A stretch of DNA of 6,381 nt, from the NCBI GenBank assembly GCA_016199665.1, contig JACQGG010000156.1, positions 1 to 6,381 on the forward strand. Reading direction: 5' to 3'. Shown in pieces: positions 5,916-6,381 of the stretch (position 1 is its first letter; every line of letters starts with the position of its first letter). Origin of the DNA: Acidobacteriota bacterium (lineage in GTDB: Bacteria; Acidobacteriota; UBA6911; JACQSX01). The position numbers were made by a program, and so were the translations under genes. The notes under the pieces were generated by a model. The model ran no database searches, had not been told where the DNA came from, and worked only from the letters and a program-made list of their open reading frames with translations.

Positions 5916-6181
5916 CCTATGAGCTGAAAACCAGGGGCTCGGACCGGCGGTTCAAGATTATCGATCGGGGACGTCTGACCGCGCTGGATGACCCGGAGGT
6001 GAAGGCTCTGGCAAGCAGGTACGGCAAGGCCGAAGATCTGCTGAGGGAGGACTGGATTCCCGCCATCCCCGGGATCAACGTGAAGGGGGATTTTCAAAAG
6101 GATTACGGGAGCAATCCACTCGGCTATGTCCTGAGGGAGGCCGAGGAGATCAAAAAGGGGAACTACCCATACCTTTTCTAA
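5897..6181 (+). CDS. C-terminal part of the disrupted membrane-anchored protein
   Basis: This 94-codon frame, shifted relative to 5628-5915, opens upstream of its listed GTG: the bases before it read in frame as 'AADGHGFHVHQY', continuing smoothly into 'FMTYELKTRG'. That shows the coding sequence did not begin at the GTG, and no ribosome site precedes it. The remaining residues ('FKIIDRGRLTALDDPEVKALASRYG', then 'LREDWIPAIPGINVKGDF' and a charged helix ending NYPYLF) are soluble and well composed. Joined to the upstream half by correcting one base, the protein would have about 184 residues. A possible independent start is the ATG at 5912, which overlaps the TGA of the first frame as ATGA, a layout used for translational coupling, but it would begin inside the continuous segment. 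No function can be assigned. Confidence 0.55.
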   Translation: MHQYFMTYELKTRGSDRRFKIIDRGRLTALDDPEVKALASRYGKAEDLLREDWIPAIPGINVKGDFQKDYGSNPLGYVLREAEEIKKGNYPYLF

Positions 6182-6185
6182 CCGC

Positions 6186-6243
6186 TCCTTGGCGGGCGGC
6201 AGCGGAAGTCTTTGCTCCTGTGGCGGGAGTCGCCCGCCAAGGA
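6186..6243. terminator. Long hairpin after the plus-strand cluster (possible terminator or REP-like element)
   Basis: TCCTTGGCGGGCG at 6186-6198 pairs perfectly with CGCCCGCCAAGGA at 6231-6243 (13 bp, 32-nt loop), starting five bases after the last stop codon. The position fits a transcription end or mRNA-stabilising hairpin, but no U-tract follows, so it is not a canonical intrinsic terminator. Confidence 0.45.
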
Positions 6244-6254
6244 ACGGCGGGCTC
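6232..6254. repeat. Mini-palindrome GCCCGCC-N9-GGCGGGC type, copy 1
   Basis: GCCCGCC (6232-6238) and GGCGGGC (6246-6252) form a 7-bp stem with a 7-nt loop, followed by TC. It matches copy 2 at 19 of 23 positions, with all mismatches in the loop. Its left arm also serves the longer 6186-6243 hairpin, so the two folds compete. Confidence 0.5.
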
Positions 6255-6322
6255 TGAATTCTAGTTGTTGCGCTCTCTTCCCAGGGCTCGGCTAGCGCTG
6301 CGCCCTGGGCCATTCTCCGCCT

Positions 6323-6345
6323 GCCCGCCAAAATGCGGCGGGCTC
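6323..6345. repeat. Mini-palindrome GCCCGCC-N9-GGCGGGC type, copy 2
   Basis: GCCCGCC (6323-6329) and GGCGGGC (6337-6343) form a 7-bp stem with a 7-nt loop, followed by TC as in copy 1, 91 bases away in the same orientation. Conserved stems with variable loop are the pattern expected of REP-like intergenic palindromes. Confidence 0.5.
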
Positions 6346-6381
6346 GCAGCAGACTCGCCCCGGTAGAAATGCCACACGATC

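Noticed and set aside
5741..6331. 196-codon minus-strand frame over the broken third gene
   Set aside because: The plus-strand frames have a ribosome site, a signal anchor and protein-like composition; the antisense frame has none of these.
1..6381. CRISPR array, tRNA or rRNA
   Set aside because: No regularly spaced direct repeats with unique spacers, no cloverleaf and no rRNA-like conserved blocks were seen; the only periodic signal is the coding blade repeat.

Overview
The window is GC-rich bacterial DNA (my rough impression is 55-60% G+C). The gene style suggests an uncultured soil or groundwater bacterium: a Tat-exported thiamine-diphosphate enzyme, a small c-type cytochrome, and a secreted propeller with 'GDVAPxRVLxGPKT' repeats. 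Such gene sets are familiar from Acidobacteriota, but no rRNA or marker gene is present, so that assignment is only a guess.

Layout. Bases 1-430 hold no convincing intact gene. They contain a short open 3' tail on the plus strand, a small hairpin, and on the minus strand a scrap resembling the start of a REP-associated (Y1/IS200-like) transposase. Bases 431-2524 (minus strand) carry one long secreted beta-propeller reading frame of about 697 codons, cut in two by an in-frame TGA at 1237-1235. The blade repeat runs straight across the stop, so this is one interrupted gene rather than two. Bases 2525-2960 form a divergent intergenic region with a perfect 14-bp palindrome and two outward-facing TTGACA hexamers.

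On the plus strand a cluster follows: (i) a secreted monohaem cytochrome c fused to a C-terminal helix-hairpin-helix-like domain (2961-3449); (ii) a 627-residue twin-arginine-signal ThDP-dependent enzyme of the acetolactate synthase/benzoylformate decarboxylase superfamily (3631-5514); (iii) a membrane-anchored unknown protein, broken by a frameshift or internal deletion (5628-5915 and 5897-6181). The window ends with inverted repeats containing two near-identical GCCCGCC/GGCGGGC mini-palindromes.

How the genes may work together: all three plus-strand products carry export or membrane-anchoring signals, as does the propeller. The cluster may therefore be an extracytoplasmic module in which an exported ThDP enzyme acts on a 2-oxo acid or aldehyde with a partner cytochrome. 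The domain calls rest on visible motifs; the redox partnership is inference. Two of the four genes are disrupted, so part of the locus may be decaying, or the sequence may contain errors.
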